From the NCBI RefSeq assembly GCF_052055875.1, contig NZ_CP170508.1, positions 372,001 through 436,000 of the forward strand: a stretch of 64,000 bases of DNA. The letters run 5' to 3'. Of this stretch, positions 52,812-62,025 are shown piece by piece. The DNA is from Methanosphaerula subterraneus. Its GTDB lineage: Archaea > Halobacteriota > Methanomicrobia > Methanomicrobiales > Methanospirillaceae. The notes beneath the pieces are model-generated. The model did no database searches. It was not told the origin of the DNA and saw only the letters and a program-made list of their open reading frames with translations. Both the position numbers and the translations under genes were made by a program. Every line of letters starts with the position of its first letter. Positions within the stretch are counted from its first letter, which is position 1.

Positions 52812-53681
52812 ATGGAGAAACCAAACGGTGTACACCGCAAGGGCGGTGCGATCACAGAGATTGATCCCGGTCTCTGTACCGTACGGACACGGATCCCTGC
52901 CGGAGAACTCACCCTCGACCAGCTGCGCGGCATCACCCGGATCGCCAAAAAGTACGGGGCCGAAGGTGTGCACCTGACGACCCGCCAGACGATCGAGATC
53001 CCTCACCTGAAGCCGGCCGATCTCGAGAAGATCGCAGCTGACCTGAAGAAGAACACCACACCCCTCGGGGCCGAGCATGACGAGGTGGTGAACATCGTCG
53101 CCTGTCCGGGAACCGACCGGTGCAAGTATGCGAATGTGGACACGATCGCACTCGCCCGTGCCCTCGACGAGCGGTTCTTTGGCAGGGAGGAGCCGATGAA
53201 GGTCCGGATCACCCTCACGGCCTGCCCGAACGGGTGCAACAACGCCCTGCTGAACGAGATCGGGATCATCGGCCGCGTTCTGCCAGAACGCATCCCCGGG
53301 ATCTGCACTGGCTGCGGGAGCTGTGTGGAGTACTGCAGAGAGGGTGCCATCAGGATCAAGAACGGGATCTCCGTGCTCAACCCTGATACCTGCATCCAGT
53401 GTGGAATCTGCGTCAAGTCCTGTCCTTTTGATGTGATCAAAGCAGTCCACCGCCATTACCAGATCCGGGTCGGCGGTCGATCAGGCCGGCATCCGAAGAT
53501 CGGACAGGAACTGGTGCTGGTCGAAAGAGAAGAACAGGTGGTCGAGGTGGTCGAAAAGATCCTGTACTGGATCTACCGGCGTGGACGGGCTAAAGGACTG
53601 CTCGCCGAGCAGCTCGATGAGATGGATTTTGCGAAACTCAAAGCAGAGGTCCAGCAGGCCTTCCCTGCATTTACCGGGTGA
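52812..53681 (+). CDS. small sulfite reductase-like siroheme protein with inserted ferredoxin domain (Dsr-LP)
   Basis: A 289-residue protein of the short dissimilatory sulfite-reductase-like class found in methanogens. The siroheme/[4Fe-4S] ligands are C98-x5-C104 and C138-x3-C142. An inserted bis-[4Fe-4S] ferredoxin domain has C165, C168, C171, C175 and C194, C197, C200, C204. A substrate-site motif TRQTIEIP precedes. Biochemically such proteins are poorly defined; assimilatory sulfite reduction or a corrinoid/haem role is possible. It follows cobS and lies ahead of a Cys-rich small gene and tuf. Confidence 0.85.
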   Translation: MEKPNGVHRKGGAITEIDPGLCTVRTRIPAGELTLDQLRGITRIAKKYGAEGVHLTTRQTIEIPHLKPADLEKIAADLKKNTTPLGAEHDEVVNIVACPGTDRCKYANVDTIALARALDERFFGREEPMKVRITLTACPNGCNNALLNEIGIIGRVLPERIPGICTGCGSCVEYCREGAIRIKNGISVLNPDTCIQCGICVKSCPFDVIKAVHRHYQIRVGGRSGRHPKIGQELVLVEREEQVVEVVEKILYWIYRRGRAKGLLAEQLDEMDFAKLKAEVQQAFPAFTG

Positions 53682-53719
53682 TTGAAGGCAAAAATGAGAT
53701 CTTCCGGGGACGGGCTTTT

Positions 53720-54016
53720 TCAGTACCGGGGCTGAAACCCTGTCCCGTCATCGTCATCGCATTCGATGGCAGATCCGTCGCGCACATAGGTGTTGAACAT
53801 CAACGCTGCGTTCATAAGATTCTCATCAGGGGCCATCCCACGCCGGATCTCCTTAAATGCCTGGGATTGCGGGGTGGAAATCACCCGTCTTCCGACCCGG
53901 ACCCCTGTGCAGTGCCTGCAGTAGGCACAGTCGCTGTACGCGGAGACGAGCCCCTGTCCGCAGGCAACCTTTGCAGATCCCTTTACCTGATCCTTCTGCA
54001 GTTCAAGTGTCTTCAT
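53720..54016 (-). CDS. small protein with CxxCxxC motif
   Basis: A 98-residue protein with CAYCRHC near the N-terminal third, suggesting a metal site, followed by an acidic end with DDDDG. It is convergent with the sulfite reductase-like gene. A TATA-like ATATTATC about 30 bases before the ATG fits a leaderless transcript. Family not recognised. Confidence 0.55.
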   Translation of the reverse strand: MKTLELQKDQVKGSAKVACGQGLVSAYSDCAYCRHCTGVRVGRRVISTPQSQAFKEIRRGMAPDENLMNAALMFNTYVRDGSAIECDDDDGTGFQPRY

Positions 54017-54105
54017 CGGAGAAGTGTTATCAGGTTATCAGATAATATCATGTCGTTCTTTTACCGATTCTCTGGAGATCTGCGAAATGATCCCCATGCG
54101 ACAGA

Positions 54106-54115
54106 TTTTATATAG
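54106..54115 (+). promoter_or_regulatory. TATA box of tuf
   Basis: TTTTATATAG lies about 80 bases upstream of the ATG; a second AGTATACT at 54131 could be an alternative. The strong ribosome-binding site GGAGGG at 54180-54185 precedes the start by eight bases, as expected for a highly expressed gene. Confidence 0.5.
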
Positions 54116-54193
54116 ATGAGTTTCAAATAAAGTATACTCGCATAAACCAGACGGTATGCTGAAGATCCTATATTTGACTGGAGGGAAATATTA

Positions 54194-55474
54194 ATGGCAA
54201 CTGACAAGCCTCACATGAATCTGGCCGTTATTGGACATATCGACCATGGAAAGTCAACCACTGTAGGACGGTTGATGTTTGAGACCGGTGCTGTACCGGC
54301 GCATATCATTGAGAACTTCCGTAAGGAAGCAGAGTCAAAGGGGAAGGGTTCCTTTGAGTTTGCATGGGTTATGGACAACCTGAAGGAAGAGCGTGAGCGG
54401 GGTATCACCATCGATATCGCTCACAAGCGGTTCGACACTGCAAAGTTCTACTTCACCGTCGTCGACTGCCCCGGCCACCGGGACTTCGTCAAGAACATGA
54501 TCACCGGCGCATCCCAGGCAGACGCAGCCATTCTCGTGGTTGCAGCACCTGATGGTGTGATGGAGCAGACCAAGGAGCACGTCTTCCTGGCCCGGACGCT
54601 CGGCATCACCCAGCTGGTCATCGCTGTCAACAAGATGGACGCGGTCAACTACGACCAGAAGCGCTTCGACGAGGTCAAGAAGGAACTGACCCAGCTGATC
54701 GGCATGGTCGGATACAAGGCAGCAGACATCCTGTTTATCCCGATGTCCTCGTTCAAGGGCGTCAACATCGCCAAGAAGTCGCCCGAGACTCCATGGTACA
54801 ATGGCCCGACACTTCTTGAGGCACTCGACACCTTCAAGGAACCGGAAAAACCCACAGACAAGCCATTCAGACTCCCAATTCAGGACGTCTACTCGATCAG
54901 CGGTATCGGCACGGTGCCGGTCGGCCGTATCGAGACCGGTATCATGAAGAAGGGGATGAAGGTCTCGTTCATGCCGGCCAACAAGGACGGAGAAATCAAG
55001 TCCATTGAGATGCACCACGAAGAACAGCCACAGGCGCTCCCAGGCGACAACGTCGGGTTCAACGTCCGTGGTGTCGGCAAGAACGATATCCGCCGTGGTG
55101 ATGTCTGCGGTCCCGCAGATGTGCCACCAACCGTCGCAGACGAGTTCACCGCACAGATCGTTGTGCTCCAGCACCCAAGCGCAATCACCGTCGGGTACAC
55201 CCCGGTCTTCCACTGCCACACCGCACAGATCGCCTGCACCTTCGTCGAGCTGAAGAAGAAACTCGACCCACGCTCAGGCCAGACCAAAGAGGAGAACCCA
55301 ACATTCCTGAAGAGCGGCGACGCAGCCATTGTTCAGATCAAGCCGTCGAGACCGATGGTCATCGAGAGTGTTAAGGAGATCCCGCAGCTCGGCAGGTTCG
55401 CCATCCGTGATATGGGTACGACGATCGCAGCCGGCATGTGCATTGCGGTCCAGCCAAAGCAGATGATCAGATAA
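54194..55474 (+). CDS. tuf: translation elongation factor EF-1A
   Basis: A 426-residue archaeal EF-1 alpha. The G-domain motifs are GHIDHGKS (14-21), DCPGH, NKMD and a following effector GITIDIAHKRF. The rest matches domains II and III. It delivers aminoacyl-tRNA to the ribosome. It heads the cluster with ribosomal protein S10. Confidence 0.98.
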   Translation: MATDKPHMNLAVIGHIDHGKSTTVGRLMFETGAVPAHIIENFRKEAESKGKGSFEFAWVMDNLKEERERGITIDIAHKRFDTAKFYFTVVDCPGHRDFVKNMITGASQADAAILVVAAPDGVMEQTKEHVFLARTLGITQLVIAVNKMDAVNYDQKRFDEVKKELTQLIGMVGYKAADILFIPMSSFKGVNIAKKSPETPWYNGPTLLEALDTFKEPEKPTDKPFRLPIQDVYSISGIGTVPVGRIETGIMKKGMKVSFMPANKDGEIKSIEMHHEEQPQALPGDNVGFNVRGVGKNDIRRGDVCGPADVPPTVADEFTAQIVVLQHPSAITVGYTPVFHCHTAQIACTFVELKKKLDPRSGQTKEENPTFLKSGDAAIVQIKPSRPMVIESVKEIPQLGRFAIRDMGTTIAAGMCIAVQPKQMIR

Positions 55475-55499
55475 ATTATATTTTTTGGGTGACAGGATT

Positions 55500-55808
55500 A
55501 TGCAAAAAGCCAGAATACGCCTGACAGGCACTGACTTCAATAAAGTAGAGATGGTCTGTGATAAGATTCGCGAGATTGCTGAGCGGACTGGTGTCAATCT
55601 GGCAGGTCCAATCCCTCTCCCGACAAAGCGTCTCGTTGTTCCTATCCGTAAGAGTCCGGATGGCGAAGGAACCGCAACCTGGGACCGCTGGCAGATGCGA
55701 GTCCACAAGCGCCTGATAGATATGGATGCAGATGAGCGTGCCCTTCGGCAGCTGATGCGCATTCAGGTGCCCAAGGATATCGGCATCGAGATTGTACTCG
55801 AGAGCTGA
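55500..55808 (+). CDS. rps10: ribosomal protein S10 (uS10)
   Basis: A 102-residue archaeal S10. It begins MQKARIRLTGTDFNKVE and ends IEIVLES, as in other Euryarchaeota. GGTGA precedes the ATG; the TTG frame start at 55485 would lengthen it atypically. It lies 25 bases after tuf, the usual archaeal pairing. Confidence 0.97.
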   Translation: MQKARIRLTGTDFNKVEMVCDKIREIAERTGVNLAGPIPLPTKRLVVPIRKSPDGEGTATWDRWQMRVHKRLIDMDADERALRQLMRIQVPKDIGIEIVLES

Positions 55809-55817
55809 AGGTGCGGC

Positions 55818-57644
55818 GTGTCTGCCGCTGATTTTTCTTCAACGGTCAAAAAAATTCTCTCATTTGAGAGCATTTTTTTACTTGTTGTTCTGCTAACGGC
55901 CTTTTTACGATTCTATCAGCTTGACTTCAAGCTCTTTCACCACGACGAAGCAATTCACGCATGGTTTGCGTACGAACTGCTCACCAAAGGTACGTACGTC
56001 TACGACCCGATGTACCACGGGCCACTGCTCTATTATCTCACGACCGCGATGTTCCGCGTCTTCGGGGATACCGACCTGGTCGGCCGTCTCTTCCCGGCGC
56101 TGCTCGGCACGCTGATCGTTCCGCTGGTCTATGCCGTGTACCGACTCGGGTACCTGGACAAACGCCAGACGATCGTCGCGGGGCTGCTCGTCGCCATCTC
56201 TCCGGACATGATCTACTTCTCCCGGTTCCTCCGGCAGGACATGTTCATGCTCTTCTTCACGATGCTGCTGGTCGTCTCCCTTCTCTTCTACTTTGAGAAA
56301 GGGCAGACCCGATACGCACTCGCTGCAGCAGTGGCAGCGGCCGGAGGGCTCTGTCTGAAGGAGGAGATGCCGCTCGTCTTGATCTTCATCGGGCTCTTCT
56401 TCCTGTACATGATCATTCGGAAGCGGTTTGTGCTTCCCCCCAGCTGGAAGGTAGACCTGGTCCTCGGGATCGTGGTGATCGCAGGGATCATGAGCGTGCT
56501 GTACTCGGCGTTCGGGATGCACTGGGACACCCTCTGGACCGGCCCGTTCAAGGCGATCGAGCACTGGCTCGCGATGCATGAGCAGCAGCGGCTCGGAGGA
56601 CCCTGGTTCTTCTATATCCTCCTCTTCGGCCTCTACGAGGTGCCGATCTTCGGGCTCGCGATCATATCGATCGCCGGCTATGTCGCTGTACGCGGGAACT
56701 CGCGGGTTGTATCGATCCTGAAGCGGGAGCCCTTAGCCGAACAGCCGGCTCTGCGGGTCCGGGACCGGCGGGACGATTTCTTCGTCCTGTCGCTCTGGTG
56801 GATGATCTGTTCGATGGCGATGTACGCTTATATCGGTGAGAAGGTGCCCTGGCTGATCGTCCAGCAGCTGCTGCCGATGTGCTTTGTCGCGTCCTACCTC
56901 TTCCGGGAGGCACGGTCGGGCGACCGGCTGGCCCTCCAGGGATCCGGGACGACCCCGACATGGGGCCCCGGCACCATCATCGGGATCGTGATCGTAGCGG
57001 CAGTATCGCTGCTCGGGATGGGGGTCACGTTGATGAAGGCCCTCGCCGGCCACGAACTGGTGCTGACGCTGATCGTTCCGTTCGTCGTGCTGATCCTCGT
57101 TGCGGGGTTCCTGTACCAGAACCGGGACCGGGTCGCAGCACCGGTCAGAAAGGCACAGGGTGTCGTGACCAGCCTGCTTCCGATTGTTGCGATCCTGCTC
57201 TTCGGGGTGCTGCTGGTCGGGATGACCCACCATGTGGCCTACAGCCCCACCGACATCAGCGAACCGATCGTGCAGGTCCAGAACTCGGAGGACCTGCGTG
57301 GCCTCTTCCAGGAGCTCGATGCTTCGAACAAGACGGTGATCGCCTCGGCCAACTACTGGCCGTTGCCCTGGTACTACCGCGGCGACAAGTGGAATACGAT
57401 CACCTTCTATGGGGCGAAGGTGGCCGATACCCAGATCTATCAGGGGGACTTCGACCTGGCCATCGTCAACTCGGCCGATTCGTACCCGTATCTTGCAGGG
57501 TACAAGAAGGAGACCATCCATCTGAACTACTGGTTCTCATACTATGACAACCAGAACCGGCTGCTCGACTACTACATGCAGCGGGACGGGAAACTCGGGT
57601 CGATGGACCTCGACATATTCACCAAGATCAGACCCCTCTCCTGA
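55818..57644 (+). CDS. Agl23-like multi-pass membrane protein (TIGR03663/GT39-like)
   Basis: A 608-residue integral membrane protein with 11 or so helices. The N-terminal loop FHHDEAIHAWF (about 40-50), with its Asp and Glu, and the segment YDPMYHGPLLYYL resemble the PMT/GT39 glycosyltransferases; the family is recorded as flippase-associated Agl23. It probably acts in dolichol-linked sugar transfer or flipping. The C-terminal 130 residues are extracytoplasmic. Start GTG at 55818, 10 bases after S10. Confidence 0.85.
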   Translation: MSAADFSSTVKKILSFESIFLLVVLLTAFLRFYQLDFKLFHHDEAIHAWFAYELLTKGTYVYDPMYHGPLLYYLTTAMFRVFGDTDLVGRLFPALLGTLIVPLVYAVYRLGYLDKRQTIVAGLLVAISPDMIYFSRFLRQDMFMLFFTMLLVVSLLFYFEKGQTRYALAAAVAAAGGLCLKEEMPLVLIFIGLFFLYMIIRKRFVLPPSWKVDLVLGIVVIAGIMSVLYSAFGMHWDTLWTGPFKAIEHWLAMHEQQRLGGPWFFYILLFGLYEVPIFGLAIISIAGYVAVRGNSRVVSILKREPLAEQPALRVRDRRDDFFVLSLWWMICSMAMYAYIGEKVPWLIVQQLLPMCFVASYLFREARSGDRLALQGSGTTPTWGPGTIIGIVIVAAVSLLGMGVTLMKALAGHELVLTLIVPFVVLILVAGFLYQNRDRVAAPVRKAQGVVTSLLPIVAILLFGVLLVGMTHHVAYSPTDISEPIVQVQNSEDLRGLFQELDASNKTVIASANYWPLPWYYRGDKWNTITFYGAKVADTQIYQGDFDLAIVNSADSYPYLAGYKKETIHLNYWFSYYDNQNRLLDYYMQRDGKLGSMDLDIFTKIRPLS

Positions 57645-57653
57645 TTTTTTTTT
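57645..57653 (+). terminator. T9 terminator after the Agl23-like gene
   Basis: Nine T residues begin at the base following the stop codon. Confidence 0.6.
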
Positions 57654-57687
57654 ATCCGGTTCACCCGTAAGGGGGAAGCGGATACGA

Positions 57688-57708
57688 GAAGAATCTGAAA
57701 GATTCTTC
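57688..57708. repeat. solitary hairpin related to the 42-bp repeat
   Basis: GAAGAATC-TGAAA-GATTCTTC shares its arms with the palindrome of the array at 32373-32582. A 12-base direct repeat, GGGGAAGCGGAT, brackets it at 57672-57683 and 57749-57760. Confidence 0.6.
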
Positions 57709-57801
57709 GAATAGTGTGAACGCACCATCCCTGATCAATCCTCTTGCAGGGGAAGCGGATTCTTCAGTATCTTAATATAGGCTCCGAGCAGAATATCCCC
57801 C

Positions 57802-58452
57802 ATGACAGGGGATATTCTGACGTTTGCGCTGCTCAGTCTCTCCTCGATCTTCATCATCGTCAACCCGCTCTCCTCGACCCTGCTCTACGTCTCGCTGACC
57901 GGCACCCTCGATCACGAGGTCCAGATGCGAATCGCAACAGAAGCGGCGAAGTACGCCCTCGCGATCCTGGTCATCTTCGCCCTGCTCGGCGGGGTGATCC
58001 TGCAGCTCTTCGGCATCACGCTCGAGGCCTTCCGGATCGCCGGCGGGATCCTGCTCTTTGTGATCGGGATGGAGATGGTCTATGCCAGGAACTCTCGGTC
58101 CAAGATGACGGCCACCGAGAAGTATGAAGGGATCGATGCCGAGGACGTCTCGGTGATGCCGCTCGCCATCCCGATGATCGCCGGCCCCGGAGCGATCACC
58201 ACCTCGATCGTGCTGATGAACGAGGCCAAAGGATTCGGTCCCCTGGCCTATCTGATCGTGATCGTCTCCATCGTTCTGACGATCGGCGTCACCTATTATA
58301 TGATGCGAAACGCAGATTATATTGTGAAACGGATAGGCCAGCGCGAGTTTCGGGCAGTCAACCGGTTGATGGGGATGCTGCTGATCGCAATAGCCGTGCA
58401 GTTTGTGATCATCGGTCTCAAGACCGCTTTTCCGACGCTGGCTGGTGTCTGA
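57802..58452 (+). CDS. MarC family membrane protein
   Basis: A 216-residue protein with six transmembrane helices. LSSIFIIVNPLSSTLLYVSLT and MPLAIPMIAGPGAITTSI are the conserved hairpins of the MarC/UPF0056 family, whose transport function is unresolved. Its stop overlaps the start of the small membrane protein at TGATG. Confidence 0.9.
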   Translation: MTGDILTFALLSLSSIFIIVNPLSSTLLYVSLTGTLDHEVQMRIATEAAKYALAILVIFALLGGVILQLFGITLEAFRIAGGILLFVIGMEMVYARNSRSKMTATEKYEGIDAEDVSVMPLAIPMIAGPGAITTSIVLMNEAKGFGPLAYLIVIVSIVLTIGVTYYMMRNADYIVKRIGQREFRAVNRLMGMLLIAIAVQFVIIGLKTAFPTLAGV

Positions 58453-58652
58453 TGGAGTGGGATCGCCAGTCCCTCGGGATGCTGCTGGTGGGCGGGAGCA
58501 TCACCGGTGCCGGGGTGCTGATCGCCCTCTGGCTTCTTGGGGTCAGGTTCTCGTACGTTCCGATCCTGCTGATCGCCCTGGTGGTGCTGGTCGTCATCGG
58601 GGCGGCCGTGCTGATCGTCAGTGACTATCAAGCGACACGGACCGGACCGTGA
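58452..58652 (+). CDS. small two-helix membrane protein
   Basis: A 66-residue protein with two hydrophobic helices (about 8-29 and 34-57) and a short polar end. It overlaps MarC at one end and the nitrilase at the other by single bases, so it is co-translated with them. Function unknown. Confidence 0.65.
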   Translation: MEWDRQSLGMLLVGGSITGAGVLIALWLLGVRFSYVPILLIALVVLVVIGAAVLIVSDYQATRTGP

Positions 58653-59407
58653 TGAGGGAAGCCCTGGTTGCAGCCGGCCAGCTCGCCCCCTGCTGGGGAG
58701 ATCCTGACCGGACACTTCACAAGGTCGGCAGGGCTGCGGCCGAGGCGGCAGCGGCCGGTGCCGTTCTGCTCGCCCTGCCAGAGCAGGTGCTGACCGGTTG
58801 GGACCCGCTGCATGCCCCGTTCCTGGAGGAGGAGGACGGTCCGCTCGTCGGTTCCCTGCAGGAGATCGCAGCCGAACATCATATCGGGATCCTCGGCTCG
58901 GTACAGCAGAAGGCCGACCCGATGCCGACGAACACGGCGGTGATGATCGATGCGGACGGGACAGTGCTCGCCCGGTACGCGAAGATGCACCCGTTCGCCC
59001 CCGGTGGGGAGGACCTCCACTATGCCGGAGGGGCCGGCATCAGCACCTTCTCGATGGCAGGGCTTCGTTTCGGGATCGCGATCTGTTATGACCTCCGGTT
59101 CGGCGACCTCTTCGCCCGGTACGCAGCGGCCGGGGTCGACGCCATGCTGGTCCCTGCGGCCTGGCCCTGCTCCCGGATCGAGCACTGGGAACGTTTTCTC
59201 CGGTTGCGGGCAGAGGAGCAGGGGTTCTTTATGATCGGGATCAACACGGCCGGCGTGACCACGCCGGTGGACCGGTACTGCGGCCGCTCGATGATCGTGG
59301 ACCCGGCCGGCACCGTGCTGGCCTTTGCAGATGAGACCGAACAGGTACTGTACGCAGCGGTCCGCTCTGCCGGGCAGCACGGCCGGCTTCCAGCCTCCGG
59401 ACGGTGA
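58652..59407 (+). CDS. nitrilase-family amidohydrolase
   Basis: A 251-residue carbon-nitrogen hydrolase. The catalytic triad is E44 (LPEQVLTG), K111 (YAKMHPF) and C145 (ICYDLRF). The family cleaves amides, such as omega-amides of 2-oxoacids, or nitriles. The ATG at 58652 overlaps the preceding stop; GTG at 58649 is an alternative. Confidence 0.9.
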   Translation: MREALVAAGQLAPCWGDPDRTLHKVGRAAAEAAAAGAVLLALPEQVLTGWDPLHAPFLEEEDGPLVGSLQEIAAEHHIGILGSVQQKADPMPTNTAVMIDADGTVLARYAKMHPFAPGGEDLHYAGGAGISTFSMAGLRFGIAICYDLRFGDLFARYAAAGVDAMLVPAAWPCSRIEHWERFLRLRAEEQGFFMIGINTAGVTTPVDRYCGRSMIVDPAGTVLAFADETEQVLYAAVRSAGQHGRLPASGR

Positions 59408-59414
59408 TCCCGCC

Positions 59415-60155
59415 GTGCGGGGTGACCAGCATGTGCTCATCAGTCTCTTCAGCGGCGGGGTGCTGCTCGCCCCCTGGCTGACGGTCCTCGACCCGGTGAC
59501 CGTGCTGGTGCTGCTGGTCAGCCTCTTCATCGGTTCCCTGGCCCCGGACGCCGACGCCCCGGATGCCGCCATCTTCCATACCCGGATCGCCGGGCTGCGG
59601 GGAATCACCGGGTGGGCGGCCAACACGGTGGCCCGGTTCCTCCCCTTCTTCGGGTACCTGATCCGGTACTTCGAGTACTACCCGCTCTCGGCCGCCCTCT
59701 GGGTCGCCTCGCTCGGCCGGTACCAGGACGAGCACCGGGGCCTGCTCCACTCGCTGGTCGGGGTCCTGCTGATCACGCTGCTGACCGCCGGCTACCTGGA
59801 GGTCATCTCCGGGCTGGTCTCCTGGTCCCACCTGGACCTGCTCCCGGTCGCCGCCGGCGGCTTCCTGGCCGGGTGCCTCCTCCACCTGATCGAGGACTCC
59901 TGCACCCCCCGGGGCGTGGCTTGGCTCTTTCCGTTCTGTTCGGTCCGGGTCCGCGGCAGGATCACCACCGGGTTCTCAGATTCGCGGCCCCAGGTCTTCA
60001 CCCTCCTGCTGATGGCGGCCGGCTGGGGAATGCTCCTCTGGCCGCGGTATGCCGGCTGGGGGATCGCACAGATGCAGCAGACCGGCCCCGTCCTGCTGGC
60101 TGTTCTCTGGGCGACCTTTCTGGCCTTCTCGGGGGTCAGCCTCCGGCGCCGGTAA
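59415..60155 (+). CDS. YdjM-like membrane metal-dependent hydrolase
   Basis: A 246-residue membrane protein of the LexA-regulated YdjM/DUF457 family. Metal-site signatures are DQH (conserved His near the N-terminus), APDADAPDA, DEHRGLLHSL and LLHLIEDSCTPRG. It has four to five helices. GTG at 59415 is selected because the conserved His falls directly after it; GTG at 59433 also has a ribosome-binding site but would lose this residue. It is the last gene of the MarC-nitrilase run. Confidence 0.8.
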   Translation: MRGDQHVLISLFSGGVLLAPWLTVLDPVTVLVLLVSLFIGSLAPDADAPDAAIFHTRIAGLRGITGWAANTVARFLPFFGYLIRYFEYYPLSAALWVASLGRYQDEHRGLLHSLVGVLLITLLTAGYLEVISGLVSWSHLDLLPVAAGGFLAGCLLHLIEDSCTPRGVAWLFPFCSVRVRGRITTGFSDSRPQVFTLLLMAAGWGMLLWPRYAGWGIAQMQQTGPVLLAVLWATFLAFSGVSLRRR

Positions 60156-60192
60156 CGACCCCATTATCTAGCTGGAAAACGCATAGATAGCC

Positions 60193-61398
60193 ATGTACCG
60201 TCTCGTGTGTGTTCATTGTGGTGCAGTCTATACTCCGGACCAGATCCTGTACAACTGCAGAAGCTGCGGACACCTGCTTGCAGTCCAGTACGACCTGGAC
60301 ACCATCTCTGTTGACCGCAATACCTGGAACCAGCGGCCGCTCTCTGTCTGGCGGTATCGTGAACTGCTGCCGGTCACCGGCGAGCCGGTGACGCTGCAGG
60401 AGGGGGGTACGCCGCTCTATCACCTCAAGAAACTCGGAGAGGAGATGGGGCTCCCGCACCTCTACGCCAAGCACGAGGGGATGAACCCGTCCGGTTCGTT
60501 CAAGGACCGGGGGATGACCGTCGGGGTCTCAATGGCCATCCAGCTCGGGATGAAGAGTGTGGCCTGCGCCAGCACCGGGAACACCTCCGCGAGCCTGGCG
60601 GTCTACGGGGCCAAGGCCGGGATCCTGGCAGTGGTTTTGCTGCCGGCCGGCAAGGTCGCGATCGGCAAGGTCGCCCAGGCCCTGATGCACGGGGCGAAGG
60701 TGATCTCGATTCGGGGCAACTTCGACCGGGCTCTGGAGATGGTCCACGAGCTCTGTCTGAGCGAGGGGATCTACCTCTTGAACTCGATCAACCCGTATCG
60801 GCTTGAAGGGCAGAAGACGATCGGTTTCGAGGTGATCGACCAGCTCGGCGAGGTGCCGGACCGGTTCGTCCTCCCGGTCGGCAACGCCGGGAACATCTCG
60901 GCGGTCTACAAGGGGCTTCGAGAATTTGAATCGCTCGGGTTCATCGACCGCCTGCCGATGATGACCGGGATCCAGGCCGCGGGGTCGGCTCCGGTGGTCC
61001 GGGCCATCCGCGAAGGGCTCCCCATCGTCGAGGCCGAGATGTCCCCTGAGACGGTCGCGACGGCGATCAGGATCGGGGCGCCGGTGAACGCCGAGAAGGC
61101 GCTGGTCGCCATCCGGGAGACCGGCGGCACGGCAGAGTCGGTGACCGATGAGGAGATCCTCTGCATGCAGCGCGACCTGGCACGGAAAGAGGGGATCGGT
61201 GTGGAGCCGGCCTCGGCCGCCTCGGTCGCAGGGATACGGAAACTGGCTGAGCAGGGGATGCTTGATCGGGACGAGACGATCGTCTGCGTGGTGACCGGAC
61301 ACCTCCTCAAAGATCCGGAATCGGTGATACGACAATGCGAACCCCCGATCGAGATCGACGCGGACCTGCAGTCCCTGCTCGCTGTCCTGCAGCGCTGA
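60193..61398 (+). CDS. thrC: threonine synthase
   Basis: A 401-residue PLP enzyme turning O-phosphohomoserine into threonine. A zinc ribbon at the start (C6, C9, C22, C25) is followed by SGSFKDRG with the PLP lysine K104, ASTGNTSASL and GNAGNISA. The ribbon is common in archaeal enzymes. Its 3' end overlaps the next gene by 64 bases. Confidence 0.95.
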   Translation: MYRLVCVHCGAVYTPDQILYNCRSCGHLLAVQYDLDTISVDRNTWNQRPLSVWRYRELLPVTGEPVTLQEGGTPLYHLKKLGEEMGLPHLYAKHEGMNPSGSFKDRGMTVGVSMAIQLGMKSVACASTGNTSASLAVYGAKAGILAVVLLPAGKVAIGKVAQALMHGAKVISIRGNFDRALEMVHELCLSEGIYLLNSINPYRLEGQKTIGFEVIDQLGEVPDRFVLPVGNAGNISAVYKGLREFESLGFIDRLPMMTGIQAAGSAPVVRAIREGLPIVEAEMSPETVATAIRIGAPVNAEKALVAIRETGGTAESVTDEEILCMQRDLARKEGIGVEPASAASVAGIRKLAEQGMLDRDETIVCVVTGHLLKDPESVIRQCEPPIEIDADLQSLLAVLQR

Positions 61399-61970
61399 TA
61401 GGGTTGATGGCACTGCTGCTGCTCGCTGCAGTTATGCCTGCAGGAGCGGCAGCCGTCTTCACCATCGCCGAGAACGGTACCGCGTACTCGGCCGTCATCG
61501 ATATCAACCAGACCGATACCTATCCGTTCATGGAGACCGGCGTCCTCGGCGAGCAGATCCCTGCCGAGGTGACCGAGGTCCGCCTGTACAATGCCTCGGG
61601 GAACGTCTCGTTTCAGAAGGACCAGACCGGGATCACCTTTCCAAAGGGGAACTATACCATCTCGTACAACGGGACCATCAAGGATGCTCACCTCCTCCTG
61701 TCCCTGCCGGACCTGACCGCTGCGGATGTGCACCTGCCGGCAGCGCTCGATGTCAGGAACCCGTTTATGGGCCAGATCAATCCGGGCGGGAAGGTCAGTG
61801 TCGACGACCAGGGACGGGTCAGTATCCACTGGGACCGGACCGGCTATATCGAGGTCAGGTTCTATGATCCGACCAGGGAGTCGATCCTCTACCTGTTCGC
61901 CAATATCTGGGGGGTGGTCGCCATCGTGTTGTTGACCCCGTATCTCCTGATGCGGCGGAGATCGCGCTGA
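61335..61970 (+). CDS. secreted/anchored protein of unknown function
   Basis: A 211-residue protein. An Arg-rich start (MRTPDRDRRGPAVPAR), a hydrophobic core (LIGLMALLLLAAVMPAGAAA) and a cleavage region form a signal peptide. The middle is beta-rich with several NxS/T sequons, and the C-terminus has one helix (ILYLFANIWGVVAIVLLTPYLL) followed by RRRSR. GGTGA precedes the ATG inside thrC. Confidence 0.7.
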   Translation: MRTPDRDRRGPAVPARCPAALIGLMALLLLAAVMPAGAAAVFTIAENGTAYSAVIDINQTDTYPFMETGVLGEQIPAEVTEVRLYNASGNVSFQKDQTGITFPKGNYTISYNGTIKDAHLLLSLPDLTAADVHLPAALDVRNPFMGQINPGGKVSVDDQGRVSIHWDRTGYIEVRFYDPTRESILYLFANIWGVVAIVLLTPYLLMRRRSR

Positions 61971-62025
61971 TCCGAACGCTCATTGCGCACCCTTTATCGG
62001 CCCCTGACCCCCACCTCTTTTTCAC

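Noticed and set aside
54194..55219. Antisense frames inside tuf
   Set aside because: EF-1A is unmistakable; the reverse frames are codon-bias shadows.
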